Shown: positions 27,060 through 39,461 of the stretch, piece by piece
Position numbering within the stretch: the stretch's first letter is position 1
Layout of the letters: the number at the start of each line of letters is the position of its first letter
Source: Ananas comosus
Taxonomy: Eukaryota > Streptophyta > Magnoliopsida > Poales > Bromeliaceae
DNA: 64,000 nt
Reading direction: 5' to 3'
Assembly (NCBI RefSeq): GCF_001540865.1
Contig: NC_033635.1
Coordinates: forward strand, 10,980,698 to 11,044,697
Made by a program: the position numbers and the translations under genes
Notes under the pieces: model-generated
The model's input: the letters and a program-made list of their open reading frames with translations, nothing else
The model's database searches: none
What the model was told of the DNA's origin: nothing

Positions 27060-27560
27060 AACTTATTATACAATTTAAAATTAAATTTTATATTATTTAA
27101 ATTTTAAATTTAAATTGCATTTTGAATTAAAGTATAAATTCAAAGTAAGATTTTAAATTTAAGATTTAAATTTAAAATTTAAAATTTGATTTTGGATTCA
27201 AATTTAAAGTCAAATTCAAATTCATATTTTGAATTCTAATTCTAATTTAATTTCAAATTTTGATTCGAAATTTCAAATTCAAAATGTGGATTTGAATTCG
27301 AAGTTTAAATTCAAATTTAGAATTGAAATCAAATCTTAAATTCAAATTTTAATTTTGAATTCAAATTTAAAATTTAAAATCAAAAATTTTGAATATGATT
27401 TTAAATTTAAATTTTAGTTTTAGAATTTTTATTTTAAATGCTATTTCAAATATCAAATCAAAGTTAAAATTTTAAGTTTGAAATCAAAATTTAGATTCAG
27501 TTTTAAGTCAAATTTGTAGCTTGAAATTCAAATTTAAAATTACATTTCTGGCTAGTTTAA
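27060..27560. repeat. Degenerate AAATTTAAA/GAATTC low-complexity array
   Basis: About 500 bp built almost only from short self-complementary blocks such as AAATTTAAA, TTGAATTCAAA and CAAATTTAAAATT. It is too irregular for a clean satellite, but the density of A/T palindromes is well above the surroundings. Confidence 0.65.
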
Positions 27561-28252
27561 AATTTTAATTTAATATTATTTCTGAACTTAAATTTTTGCG
27601 GACTAAAGTAAAAAAAGAATACAAATTTTAGGGACTAAAATGGATATGCAAAAAAAAGCGCCAAGTAGGCACCGGTATGACGACTCCGTTATTTTTAACA
27701 CTTTTTTTTAACGACTTAGACGTAAATGAAATGAAACCAAGAGATTAGGATCTGAATTACAAAAAAGAAAAGATTAGGGATCCAAATAAAAAATAATGAA
27801 GAGGTTGGGGGCCAATAATATAATTAATTATTATTTGTACACACAAAAGTTGATGGTGATGGATATGGACACGTGAGAGTGGGGTTGGAACTTGGAACTG
27901 GGAGTTTCTCAACTGTAATTTGTTTACAAAAAAAAGCCTGTAAAGTGGTACTAGCATTGCATTATTATATTTTCATCCAAAAAAATTACGCCACTAGAAT
28001 TTAACTTCTTTACCATACTTTTTTAAGAAATTATTATATTTTTCTCTTAAAATAATAAATTTGATAATCCAAAATGATGCAATACAATTGCTACACAAAA
28101 GACCATCTCTTTATTCACAAACTTCAATATCAGCTTCTTGAATTCGCTTGTAAAATAATAGTTTTTAGTTCTAGAGCGATTCTACTTATACATTTTATAT
28201 TATAAATATAAATCTTATACCGTAAAATCTTTGTGGTTTGTGTTTTTTTAAT
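27561..28252. other. Gene-free region
   Basis: AT-rich; no supported gene. The short frame near 27757-27957 lacks recognisable features. Confidence 0.45.
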
Positions 28253-28605
28253 GGGTAAACTTCAAATACCACTTTTGTAGTTTCACACTTTCTCATTTTA
28301 GTGCCCTACAGTTTAAAGTGTATCAAGTTAGTGTCCTGTGGTTTTATTTTTATCTTTTTGTCAACTTTTTTGTTAATATTTCGTTAAATTATATACAAAA
28401 AAACTTCAGATACTCCACATAGGTTTATCGAATATTCACTTCAGCATACTTTAGTTTTAACTTTATCGCTGATTTAACGAAAAAAATAGTAAAATTGATA
28501 ATAGAAAAATAAAAATAAAATCACAGGATACTGAATTAATACACTTTAAATTATAGAGTAATAAAATGAGAAAATTTGAAACTACGGGCGGTCTATCAAA
28601 ACTTA
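28253..28605. mobile_element. MITE family A, copy 4
   Basis: Left end GGGTAAACTTCAAATACCAC is identical to copy 2 over most of its length. The right arm (GAGAAAATTTGAAACTACGG) is recognisable but the last bases are diverged. No clear target duplication. Confidence 0.65.
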
Positions 28606-28683
28606 AGAAAAACTTTATCAACCGTCCAATATTAGGATTTATTATTACACCGGTGTAAAAAGACGTACAAAATAGCACTAATT

Positions 28684-28835
28684 TTCTTTGATTTCAAATA
28701 GGGACACGTCACACAAATTGAGTGTATCGGTGTACGGTCACCATCAGGTGTACAACTAGGGCATCTTCTTTGATTTTTAATAGGGACACGTGGACGCATT
28801 GCCTGTGTGGTCACCATTGGTTGTAAGCGGCAAAG
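28684..28835. repeat. Short tandem duplication, ~83-bp unit
   Basis: TTCTTTGATTTCAAATAGGG at 28684 recurs near 28767 (TTCTTTGATTTTTAATAGGG). Each is followed by ACACGT and a GGTCACCAT block. Confidence 0.6.
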
Positions 28836-28859
28836 CAGATTCCCCTCGAAGCATTTATG

Positions 28860-29075
28860 GGACTCAAATTTTGTGGGTACCGTCCCCACGAATGGACATC
28901 ACGTGGCCGATTTCACGGGTGCCTATCTCTGCTGCTTTCGCTTTTTCTGAAAGTACGGGGTAATTTTTTTTTTTTTTAAATTTCTATCTGTGACTGTCGA
29001 ATGGGCCACATGGCATTCATCGGCATAGTCCCCAGCCTAATTAGTCTGGGGACCATGTCCATAAAATTTTTATTC
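28860..29075. mobile_element. MITE family C, copy 2, with 9-bp target duplication (one mismatch)
   Basis: A 216-bp element. GGACTCAAATTTTGTGGGTA at the left is inverted at the right (ATGTCCATAAAATTTTTATTC). It shares GGCATAGTCCCCA and TAATTAGT blocks with copy 1. Flanks are GCATTTATG (28851-28859) and GTATTTATG (29076-29084). Confidence 0.75.
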
Positions 29076-29084
29076 GTATTTATG

Positions 29085-29940
29085 AGAACCTCAGGTCTTA
29101 TTTGCTATTGCATTTTGGGTAGATTTTAATTTGCCGCATTATATTTTAGCGTAATTTTACTTTATTATATAACATGATTTAAAGAATTACACCTCTCTAT
29201 CATGTGGATTTATTTTAGTTTTACTATAAGGATTAAATGTATACAGGTCCTCATAAATATAATAGTGAATTATAAATATATTTATACAAAGTTCAACTAA
29301 TATATGTTGTTTCTATAAAACTTCTAATATTTGTAAATATGTCCCTCTGGTTTGTTACCACTTATATTTTAAGTAAAATGTCAATTTTGTCATCACATAT
29401 ATATCCCTCCAAAAGCCACAGTAGTATAATATAAGAGGGGCAAAAATGTCAAGTTATCTCATAAACTAATCATGCTTAAGTATTTAACCTATGGTTAACT
29501 AAAATTTTCTAACGAATTCTATTGATGGGGATATTTTTAAAATATTAAATATTTTACAAGAACAATATATGAAAGTTGAACTTTGTAAAAATATATTTGT
29601 AATTCATATTGTTTGTAGAGATCTATATGAAATTAACCCATACTATAAAGGCATATTTTTTTTAGTATTTAGAATCGAAATCAGAATAGGAATAAGAATG
29701 AACCTGAATAAAAAACGGAATGATAAAAGCTCCAATTCATTTAGTTCACAAGAGGAATCGGCATCGAAATCACGTTCAAAATTCAAAAAAAATAAAATTT
29801 TGTACTATTTAAAATTCGTAGTCAAAAATTTGAAATTAAACTTACAATCACAATTTGAACTTCAAATATGACGAGAAGGGGAAATCCAGTCCGGTCCACT
29901 AAGCACTAAATGGGCCGGCCGTACTGGACCGGGTTTTTTT
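29085..29940. other. Intergenic region upstream of the helix-hairpin-helix gene
   Basis: AT-rich; the Lys/Asn-rich open frame at 29569-29871 has no recognisable domain and A/T-driven composition. A GGGCCGGCC patch at 29910-29935 precedes the next gene. Confidence 0.45.
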
Positions 29941-30004
29941 TTTTTCGAGGGGGTTTAAAATGGTTTTCCCCCGCTTCCGAGGACTTTGGCGCGTGACGCG
30001 AGAA

Positions 30005-31500
30005 ATGGATTTCGAATGCGGCGACGCGGGCGCGTGGAGAGCGGCGCTCGGCGCGTACGCGGCGCGCGTGGAGACCCTCGCCGGCGCCGCCGCGTCCAAG
30101 CGCGAGCTCCTTCCCCTCGACTCCTTCTACCGCGGCGACCTCCCCCTCCTCCTCCGCCGCCGCGGCCCAAAACCCTTCCTCTCCAAATCCGAGCTCCTCC
30201 GCGTCGTCCAATGGAAGCTCTCGCGCGGCCAATGGAGGTGACGTACCACCCCATCCTCCCCCTTTATCTCTCTCGCTGGCTCGCTCTCTCTCGTTGGTGA
30301 TGGGTTCGCTAGGGTTTGTGCAGGCCCCGGCTCATGGGCTACGCGGAGGCGCTCGGAGAGGCCGAGGTCGAGGCCGCGTCGCGCGCGGCGTTCGCGGCGA
30401 TCCCGGACCTCGCCCGCGCCGTGTCCGAGCTCACGGCGCTCAAGGGGGTCGGCCCCGCCACCGCCTCGGCGATCCTCGCCGCGTTCGCCCCAGAAATCGC
30501 CCCGTTCATGTCCGACGAGGTGGGATCCCAAATGGGCTCTTGTAAAAATCCCTCCTTTTCATCTCCCTCATCATCTTTTTCTTTTTTCTTAAATTTTTTT
30601 ATGGGTTTTTGATAGGCTATGATGGTTGCTATGGGGAACAAGGAGTATACGCTCAAGCACTATCTTGCGTTCGCGGAGAAGCTACAAAAAAAGGCTAAGG
30701 TTCGTTTCTCTACGGATCAGTTGAATCAGTTCCTGTTTGCATTTGTGCACTTAAATTGTTCGATATAATGCCGCAGTTGAATCAGAGCTTAGGCGGCGTC
30801 TTGCGAACACTCAAATTATGTTCTTATGTGCTTCTAATATTTGTAGGTTTAGCTTTCGTATATGAGAGTTAAGCATGCCAGGGTTGTTCTTTCATTTTAT
30901 TTGAATTAGTTATAATTTAAGTAAGTGGGAACTACAATCCCCGCAGCTCTATTTATTAATCTTGTTGTTTGTCGATCTCCATAGGAGTTTCAATTTTTAT
31001 TGTGTCTGCAACCAATTATCTTAACTTCTAAAGCACTTGTTGAAATATTTTGCTAGTTATGTATTTGCATTCAATTTCATGTAGACTTATTTATGGCTTG
31101 AAAATTTAGAAACTTCCCAAAAGAAAAATTCTCAATTTTTTTCTCTGTCTCGAGTCATCTAATTAACGGGATTTTTGAGGTTTGATTCATCGGTGCATAA
31201 GTAAAAAAACCTGGATTGCTAATTGAGCGTAGAATCTGCGAATACTTTTAGAAGCCTTCACAAAATTGAATTGATGATATTTAGCTTGATGTTGAGACAG
31301 TAGTTGGTAAAGTAATATCTTGAGTCGTATACTGTTGTTTTCTGAAGGAATTAAGCGTCGACGGGGAGAGTTTCACCCCGACAGATATTGAGAGGGCCCT
31401 GTGGAGCTCTGTTGTGGGCTCAAAAGCGCTCAGTTCTTCCGAGAAGGATGTTCCAAAAGCCGATGCCAAGAGAAGCAGCAAAAGAAAAAGAAAGCCTTGA
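30005..31500 (+). CDS. Conserved plant protein with helix-hairpin-helix (DNA glycosylase-like) core, 4 exons
   Basis: Exons 30005-30237, 30324-30519, 30616-30699, 31348-31500; 666 nt, 221 residues, phases consistent. The core contains a helix-hairpin-helix-like segment, LTALKGVGPATASAILAAFA, as in HhH-GPD DNA glycosylases, where it contacts the DNA backbone. The conserved APFMSDEAM follows, then a Lys/Arg-rich tail (KRSSKRKRKP) that could be a nuclear signal. No catalytic Lys/Asp of a glycosylase was identified and there is no Fe-S cluster motif, so enzymatic activity should not be assumed. An in-frame ATG at 29960 would add 15 residues; 30005 was preferred because MDFECGDAGAWR matches how I recall the homologues beginning. 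Exon 1 is extremely GC-rich. Confidence 0.85.
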
Positions 31501-33396
31501 GCTGAAGCTTCTTCAGTTTTCGTCAGTGTCGTCTATATCGCAGCATTGGAAGGTCAGTGTCGCTTAATTACTTATGTTTTTGTTCGTTAACTGTTGTGCG
31601 CTCTCTCTCTTTCTTTCTCAAGTACTCTTTGTGTACATTATGGTTGTACTTGTATTAGAAAACAATTGGAAAAAATGAAGACAACTACAAATTGAAGATC
31701 CTACTTCAGTTAAACTAGAATAAGGGGAACCAATGTTTGATGTAGAGAAGAGAAGTAAAAAAGATGATAATCATAAATTAGAAAAATAATAACAAAAATG
31801 TTGGGCTAAGTTTGGGCCAACCTATGTCCAATCCTTATTTGATGCGGCCCTGAACGGTTGCATGCAATTTGTCATGCTAAATGCGTATAATTTGTCACAT
31901 GAAACATAAAATATTATATGTTATCATCAGAATCTTAATATATTATTTGTGATATATAAAAGCCTAAGGTTTTTACAATCGAGTCTATTAGAATAGGTAG
32001 GTAGTTTATCTTATTTTGTTGGATATAAAGATAGGGGAACTCACATTACATGCAAGCACAAGAGATAATTGGCACGGGCCCAGATTGGATCCATTTCTCC
32101 TTTCTCTTTTATAGGGTCCGGTCCCGCCCACAATTATGGAACTACTTTCCGAACCGGCCCTGACCCAGCCCGCCGATATATTTGTCGGGTCGGGTCTGCG
32201 CTATTCAAATGCCTACTAGATTTGAAGTTATGTTCCAACAAATCTTTATGCAGGTCATGATTTTTCGAATAATTTTAGAAATTATTTAATTTTTAATATG
32301 TATATATAAGTCCTTGGGTTCTTAATTTTTTCCTTTTTTAAAATTCCCTTAGCAAATTTCAAAGGAATCTAAGTATGTTACATTCATAATTTTAACTTTA
32401 TTCTCAACTTTGGTGGACAATAATTACTTGTATAAGACTCATATACATCTCAAGTTTAAAGGACACAACTGTGTTAAAAAAAAATAAAACACAAAAGTTG
32501 AAACTATTAATGAAGTATTCTTAGTCTCTATTAATAAACCTTCGTGCGACTTTTCGATTTGGTTTTCAACCTTTTGATTTTACCAATTGAGTCTTAAACA
32601 TTTAGTAAAACCTCTTTCATCAAAAAGTCCATTTTTTCGATCTGAAGGGATCTGGTTGGAAAGAGGAGAAAAAATAATAGACCAATTACAGAAATTAAAA
32701 CAGTTAGGAACCGAAGTCAAAAAAAAAAAAAATCTTATTAAAGTTTAGGAACCTAATCAGGTCATAAGTTGTTGACTTCGCTTATAATTTTATTCATATG
32801 GAACCTAACCTTAGCTTTGAAAATAGGACTTAGTCAGATGGAAACTTTCCTTTGTAGTATCTTTAGGAGGTTGTGCTTACTCACCAAACACTTGCAAAGT
32901 AAATTTTTTATGTCTAATTTTTTCTTTTTTTTTTCTTGGTTGGTTGTTGTTGGAGTGTAACCGTGTAAGGATCACAGAAGCTTCTGTTCATCTTCATTAT
33001 CCATATTATTATTGCTATTGTGGGTACCTCAACAAAATATAAGATCAACTTCTGATTTAGATTCTTGAGCTTCATGATTATTTGATTTGATTCGGGGAGA
33101 TTTTGTTTTGTTCCAATTAGCAGATTCTGGTGAAGAAATTTACAATCCTTGCATGCCAATAACTAGTATTAAGAGGGTAGGGGGGAAGAAACAAACTTCT
33201 GCAGCATTTCGAAAATGTCGTATATTTTATATTTAGAATGACAAGCTGTTATCATGTTACTGAGATTGGGAGTGTCAGGGGATTTGTACGTCGTTGTTAT
33301 CTGTTCTTGTTGTACCGTACTGCTCATTTTTCAAATTCCGTCAAAATATGGAAATGACAAAATCTCAATGTATCTACTAGTTGGGAAATTTTGGAT
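31501..33396. other. Gene-free region after the helix-hairpin-helix gene
   Basis: The first ~150 bp are probably 3' UTR. The remainder is AT-rich with no coding signal. The open frames at 32069-32260 and 32769-32960 show no recognisable features. Confidence 0.45.
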
Positions 33397-33401
33397 GATT
33401 C

Positions 33402-33838
33402 TGATAGATTTTCTAGGCATGTAAAACAAAGAAGCAAATTAAATACATACCAAAATCCAGGATCAAATAAGATAAAATAACTCACAGAGCGCCATCGAGA
33501 AGAAATTCTTGATCAATCCGCAGAAGCGTGAAGTTCGGCTATGATCTAGAAGTCACGAACTGAACTTGGGTGATTTGGTTTTTCCTCCTATTAAACTGAT
33601 GGTAATTCTTCACCAGAATACGTATGAGAAGGTGGCAGGATCAATATCCCTTTATATAGAGTCCAGATTGACTTCCCATCAAAGTCTGATTAGGATTCTA
33701 TTTAAATTTAAAATAGATGGGACAGGAATAAAATATACCATATCAAGTAGTTCTATATCTATTAGGATTGACCTTTATCTATAGTAAATTCAGATTTGAA
33801 TATGATTAATTGAGCCACAATATATGGAAATCCTAACA
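33402..33838. mobile_element. Probable solo LTR, 437 bp, with 5-bp target duplication
   Basis: Starts TGATAGATTTTCTAGG and ends AAATCCTAACA, giving the TG...CA ends of an LTR with weak inverse similarity between the ends. The 5-mer GATTC flanks it on both sides (33397-33401 and 33839-33843). No internal retrotransposon coding sequence is adjacent, which fits a solo LTR left by recombination. Confidence 0.6.
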
Positions 33839-33843
33839 GATTC

Positions 33844-36460
33844 TGCCAGATTACCAACACCTCTTACAATTTTTCATCTTGAGTTGTGTGGTGATGATTT
33901 CAACATATTAAATGAAAATTATAAACAATTTTTGGGAAACAACCATTAAAGAGAGAGAGAGAGCCAATGATTTGTAAAGAGAACTTAAGGAAAAGTTAGA
34001 ACCCACAAAGAACAAGGGTAAATATGACATTCTACATATCCCAATCTTATGACCTGTCATTGTTTGATAAGCTTAGGTAGCCCACTTGTTTTCTCCCCAA
34101 ACCCCCAACCTTTTCGGCTTTTTTGATGTGGTCCCTTTCTTAAGCACGCCTGCCTCTTTGCCAACAACATTATCATCATAAGTGGCGTGTGGGGCAAAAA
34201 AATAAAAGTAAAAAAATACAAAAGAACCATGCAACTTCAATGAATGGTGAAGAAAAAAAACAAAGGGAAAAAAGAAAAAGAAAAGTTCATAGCTCAAAAG
34301 ACATGGTGAGCACTATGGCTTTAGCTTCTACCTAACTACCTTAAATCTAGTCATGCACATCATGGGTTTATTTTGATTGTCGTCATAAATTATTCAGTGA
34401 TAACTTGCGCAGAATGAAAGAGAATTTTCGTCGTAGTTACTGTTCAGTAGGAGTTTGACTTCAATATTTTGTAATATACTGATCAATATCATTTGTTAGA
34501 ACAATACAGTCCACTTAATAACTTGAACTCTAAATATTTGATGTCATTCTAAGTATCTAATCGTATTCTTCATCTACCAATTGTTGAAATAAAAAAAAAT
34601 ATGTACAAAATAAGATATTTATGCATTCAAAGAGAGCCTATATATATATATATGTTCATACTAGTACAGTTACTAAGAATTTTTTTTTTATTTGATCCAC
34701 AACAAAAGCTCCAGGTTTTGCTATTCAGCAAATTTAATAGTTTAGTCACTTTTTAGAAAAATGAAGATCATATTCCAAAATAGTCCATAGTTGAGGATTT
34801 TAATAATGAAAAACATTTTAGTTTGTGAATAGCTCTAAACAGATTCTATAGCAGGGCAAGTAGGTCCTCTATATATATAATATTAAGTCTACAAAAGCAC
34901 TTTTCCTTAGAGCCACAAGTGTGGTATAATGGTGCATATATGATTAATGCCTATTCTAATCAAAATGAACCCTTACAGATAGTCCCAGTTCTCTTTATAT
35001 ATTTTTTAAAAATTTTATTTCATGTTTTGGGGTTCAAAAAGAGTATTCTCGTGTCGACTTGCTTAGTGCTTTGTTCACTAATATGAGATCACAATAAAAG
35101 AGAATCTAATTCCCTCATTAGTGGGGCGATTAATTAAATCGCTAGATAGATTTAGGATCCGTTTGGCCGGGTATAGAATATATACTATTTTTAAATACAG
35201 TGTTGCGGATTCGATGAATTTGATTCTGTCGTAAAAAAAAAAAAAATACTGTAAAATGGATGCTGCTTCTTTAAGATGTATTCGTTAAAATGTAAACTTT
35301 CATTGTTATATATCATCTCTAGAACCAGTATCCTCGTGCAATCCCTACGGTCCGCGTAATTACTTGCTGCTTCTTGGATTAGAGAAAGGTGAAAACGGAT
35401 CGGATATTATCTGGTAGTATCCGCATTCATATCTGATCTTATCTGCATTAGGATTAGAAATATTCGAATCGGGTTGAATACGGATGTCGATATGATTTTA
35501 GAGAGTCGAAGAAATTCGGACTTTCTAGTAGTATTACTTATTTACATTTATATTAATATGTAAGGAGGGTGATATTATACATATATTATTACAGGAAAAT
35601 AATGTTGTTTATTTTACTGAGTTTTATATTAAAATTGTATCTATAGTTGTTCAACCTTATAAGAATGGAAAAATTTTAAATGTAAGTGTGAAGCTTTAGC
35701 TAAATTATTGCTAATTCTAGCTTATGTTTTTATAAGTGCATATCTGAATCTAAAAAAAATTCCACTGTATCCGAATTTGCTTAGAAAATTTAACATCTGA
35801 TACAAATTCTTATCCGAATTCGTATCGGATATGTATTCGTCCAATATCCGACTAAATCCGACCCATTTTATACAACCATAGAGTAGTCACCTACTTGGGG
35901 GCTAGGGTTACTATACTCTTATGATTATAGAGCACTTCGTACTCATAAGTTATTTGTACTGATGGAGCTTTTGAATCGATGATCCGCTCCCTTAAATATG
36001 ATCAAGAGTATTTGAAACTTTTAGAAAATAAATTTCGTAATTTTTTGAAATCATAATAAAGTTCATCAAGTGGGTATAAAATGAACAGTTAAAATCGAAC
36101 GACGTCTTAAAAATGGATGATCGGATCATTCAATTTAAGATCGGAGTTATTGATCTTTATTTATGTAGCGAATAGAATTTTCTATTAAAAATTCAACTGA
36201 TTTCGATTCTTTTACACCGTTAAACTAGCAAATATTCCACACCGACCGTTAAAAATTATCAATTTTGTGACTTTTTGATCGTAAGGTAAATAATGGCAAA
36301 AAATTATAAAATTTAATTTCTAGATGTTTTAAATGTTCTAAATAACGTTTAACGGTGTGAATCGTCGATTCGGAAGCTCTATCATCGAAAACAAAATACG
36401 AGTACGAGTACGATCGTACCCATAAGAGTATAATAGCCGGACTCTCCACTTGGGTACAAA
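33844..36460. other. Gene-free AT-rich region
   Basis: No supported gene. An inverted-repeat-like segment lies at about 35390-35870: GGATCGGATATTATCTGG at the left against TATCCGACTAAATCCGACCC at the right. Target duplications were not resolved. Confidence 0.45.
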
Positions 36461-36469
36461 TACAATCAA

Positions 36470-36482
36470 CACCTCTCTTTCA

Positions 36483-36513
<31 letters not shown>

Positions 36514-36780
36514 TTGGGAGAAAGGTCCCCTCCAATCTCTGCCCCCTTTTGCAGCAGGCCTTGCAATATGAACTCTGGTGAACAAATGAGGCAGAAGTCC
36601 TCTTTTGTTTGGCATGATGATTGGTCCCCTCTCCCAACTCATCTCTCCTCTGCAAGGAAAAGGAAAGGCTCATGTGACATCTGCTTCTGCTTTTTGCTGC
36701 TGCTGCTGCTGCTGCTGCAGCTGCAGCTACTGTGACTGCAGCTGCTGCTAGTAATTGTCCTTGCAAACTGTGATTCTTGT
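36470..36780. other. CT tract, mixed-sequence island and (CTG)n tract
   Basis: (CT)n at about 36480-36510, followed by ~200 bp of non-repetitive, less AT-rich sequence and then (CTG)n near 36692-36721. A minus-strand open frame through it is alanine- and Arg-Glu-rich because of the repeats. It looks like a leader or transcribed segment but no gene could be attached to it. Confidence 0.35.
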
Positions 36781-37428
36781 CAGGATTTCACTGCCATGCT
36801 TATGTTTTAGGCTTGGTTTTGCCTTGAGGGCAATGAAAGAGTAATTTTTTTTTTAAAAAAAAAAACTGAAATACAAAATCTTTTTTGGTAAATATTTATT
36901 TTTTCACTTTTCATCTCCGACTTTTAAAAATCTATATTTTATCCACTTAAAATTTCATAAATATTTTCAGAGAGGGGTAGGGCGTTAATAGAGAGGACAA
37001 AATGACTAAATTGTTCTTATTTTTTATATATATTTTTAATATAGTTATATTATTTTGAATAGTATTTTTGATATAAATTATGAAAAATAGACGGAATAGT
37101 AATAAAATTCTGACGGAGGAGGATTAAATACAACAATTTAAAATGTTGATGTAGTAAAATATAGATTTTTAAAAGTTAGAAAAGAAAAGTAAAAAAACTC
37201 GGGTATTTATAAAATTTTTTTTTATACTTTAGCCAATAAAAAATAGTTTTCTTTTCTCTCGTAATTGATACTACATTGTGGGTTGTGGATATGGTAAGTA
37301 ATGAGTCAGTTGAGATGTAATTGGTGCCATCCCATTAAAAAATTGAGAAGTGTATCTCTTTATATTCTTTTTTTTTTCCCCTCAACTTTTGTTTTGTTTA
37401 GTAGCATTTCACCCCTTCACCGCTGCTT

Positions 37429-37825
37429 AGAGATGTCAACAGGTCGGATTCGGGACGGATTTTTAAAATTTCGAACCGAACCCGACTTCAAACCTGATAC
37501 CCGAATCCAAACCCGAAAATTTAAACTCGAAATAATTATTTCTTTTTTCAATATTTCAAAATATATTATATTAAATCTAAATTTTTAAAATACAAATTCA
37601 AATATAACATTAAATTTTTATATATATATATTATATAATGCAAAATAAATTCGGGTTTGGGTCGGATTCGAGTACAGTCAAAATTCATATCCGAATCCGT
37701 ATCCGTGGGGTTTTCATTTTTGATATTCATATCCGAATCCATATACATTTAGCATTGAATATATCTGCTCCATTTGAATTCGGGTTCGAATAAAATTTCG
37801 GATATCTATACCCATTGACATCCCT
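37429..37825. mobile_element. MITE family D with 10-bp target duplication (one mismatch)
   Basis: A 397-bp element starts AGAGATGTCAACAGGTCGGA and ends ACCCATTGACATCCCT, which are inverted repeats. The arms contain inverted GAATCCGAACCCG-type blocks. Flanks are ACCGCTGCTT (37419-37428) and ACCACTGCTT (37826-37835). The ORF that overlaps its left arm is incidental. Confidence 0.7.
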
Positions 37826-38068
37826 ACCACTGCTTTAGCTTTTATTTCCATATACTAAAAGTTGCCATTATACATACACAAGGGCCTAAGAAATTAGATG
37901 TTGGAGCATTTTAATAAGAGACCTAATCCAAATAAGAAAAACCGTTATAGGGAATTTGCTCAAACAACACTTTTTGCCTAAGCCAGAGGGAAAAAAGCTC
38001 TTGTGAGAGAAATTATGCTAGAAAAAAAGCCTGTTTTAGAATTTCAGCAACAGCTTTTACTAGACTAA

Positions 38069-38298
38069 GGCTTCGTTTGAGATTGCGGAGAGATTGCGTT
38101 ACGTGCAGTGAGAAACGACGATGAAAAAATATCCTATTTATTTCCGTACAAAATATTGCGTTTCGTATATTACGACTAGTCGGTTACGATATATTTTCTG
38201 CGATCCTATCGGAGAACGCAGAAGCATATTCTTATATGCTTCTTTTCAACTCCATTTTATCTAATAGCGTTAGATCCACATCAATACCAAACTAAGTC
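38069..38298. mobile_element. MITE family E, copy 2, with TAA target duplication
   Basis: Starts GGCTTCGTTTGAGATTG and ends CAATACCAAACTAAGTC, imperfect inverted repeats, flanked by TAA at 38066-38068 and 38299-38301. A 3-bp TAA duplication suggests the PIF/Harbinger superfamily. The interior matches copy 1 at 10915-11137. Confidence 0.65.
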
Positions 38299-38301
38299 TA
38301 A

Positions 38302-39345
38302 GCTCGTAATCGTGTGGTTATTGCTAAACTTATTCTTTTCATTGCTAAACTTATTCTTTTCTTTCGGTATCGTATCGTGTCATGTTATGTCATTTAAAAT
38401 GATGTGTTGATTTCTGACCTCGCTCGCACTATCAACATATCGCGATCGAGATCGTGTTATCGTTTTCTTTTTTTGAATCACCACCGTCTCCGTTGACTAA
38501 TAATAGGATAGTAGACAAGCCTTAAATAAATAAGATTAAAACAGCCTTCAATTAGTCAGTTTGGCTGGAATTAAGAGCACCAATAATAATAATAACGCAA
38601 TAAAATATTCAAATTCAAAGCATCTTAGATCCAACAACAACTGTTAACCCTGTTTTCTTTCATAGACCATAGCAAAAGAACATTAATAAAGGAGACACAG
38701 GATACATAGCATGCATTCCTAACCCCTTTTTTTTGTCAAAAAAAAAAAAAAAGGGACGAGAAAGAAATGGCTAAGAAAGAGATGGGCTTTGTACCTTTTT
38801 TATTTATCTTTTTTAAAATGCTAACTACACGATTAATTAGTTGAAACTAATCATGCATGAATCCTCACCCGAGTGATTAATTAATTGATTAATTGTTTAT
38901 GAGCTTTGATATTAGATGTTTAGATCCACAAAAGCCCACACTGTAGCTTTCCCACCTCCCAAAGCATTAATAAGAAACATTGATGTACACTGCCCCATCC
39001 CCTTCATCAGTCATAAATATTCCTACGCAATTATTCCATTTTTCCGCTCATTTACAAAATTCATAACCCAACAATAAAATAGAAAAAAGTATACAAACAC
39101 ATCAAATTTGAATTAATTAGTAGTGAAAAAAAAAAAAAAGAAGAAGAAAGGGGCTTATTTTTATACGTAGATACATAAATAAATCCCCTAATTAATTAAA
39201 CTCAATTAGTTCTTCTTTGTCGAAAGTGTGGTGGTATACATAACATTTCTTTATACTGATAAAAATCTATCAATAATCCCAAGCTTAATTTTTCTCTTCC
39301 CAAATCCCCCCACCCCCCCAAAAAAAGAAAAAAAAAAACCCCAAA

Positions 39346-39348
<3 letters not shown>
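38302..39348. other. Gene-free region downstream of the RLP44-like gene
   Basis: AT-rich, with A-runs near 38739 and 39127. No coding signal. Confidence 0.45.

Positions 39349-39382
<34 letters not shown>
39349..39382. repeat. (AG)n microsatellite
   Basis: About 17 AG units, just downstream of the RLP44-like gene. More GAGA tracts at 39449-39478 reach into its 3' coding end. Confidence 0.9.
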
Positions 39383-39383
<1 letters not shown>

Positions 39384-39461
39384 CTTACACGAAGAAGTGG
39401 AAGAGGAGGAGCTTCAAACCCTAATAATAATCCATGCGCGTGTTGAGAGGGAGAGAGAGAT

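Noticed and set aside
36338..36766. 142-codon alanine- and Arg-Glu-rich minus-strand frame
   Set aside because: Composition comes from CTG and CT repeats; no domain or splice partners found.
36470..36780. Possible conserved miRNA precursor
   Set aside because: No match to the mature sequences of common plant miRNAs I could recall, and no clear foldback with a 21-nt duplex.
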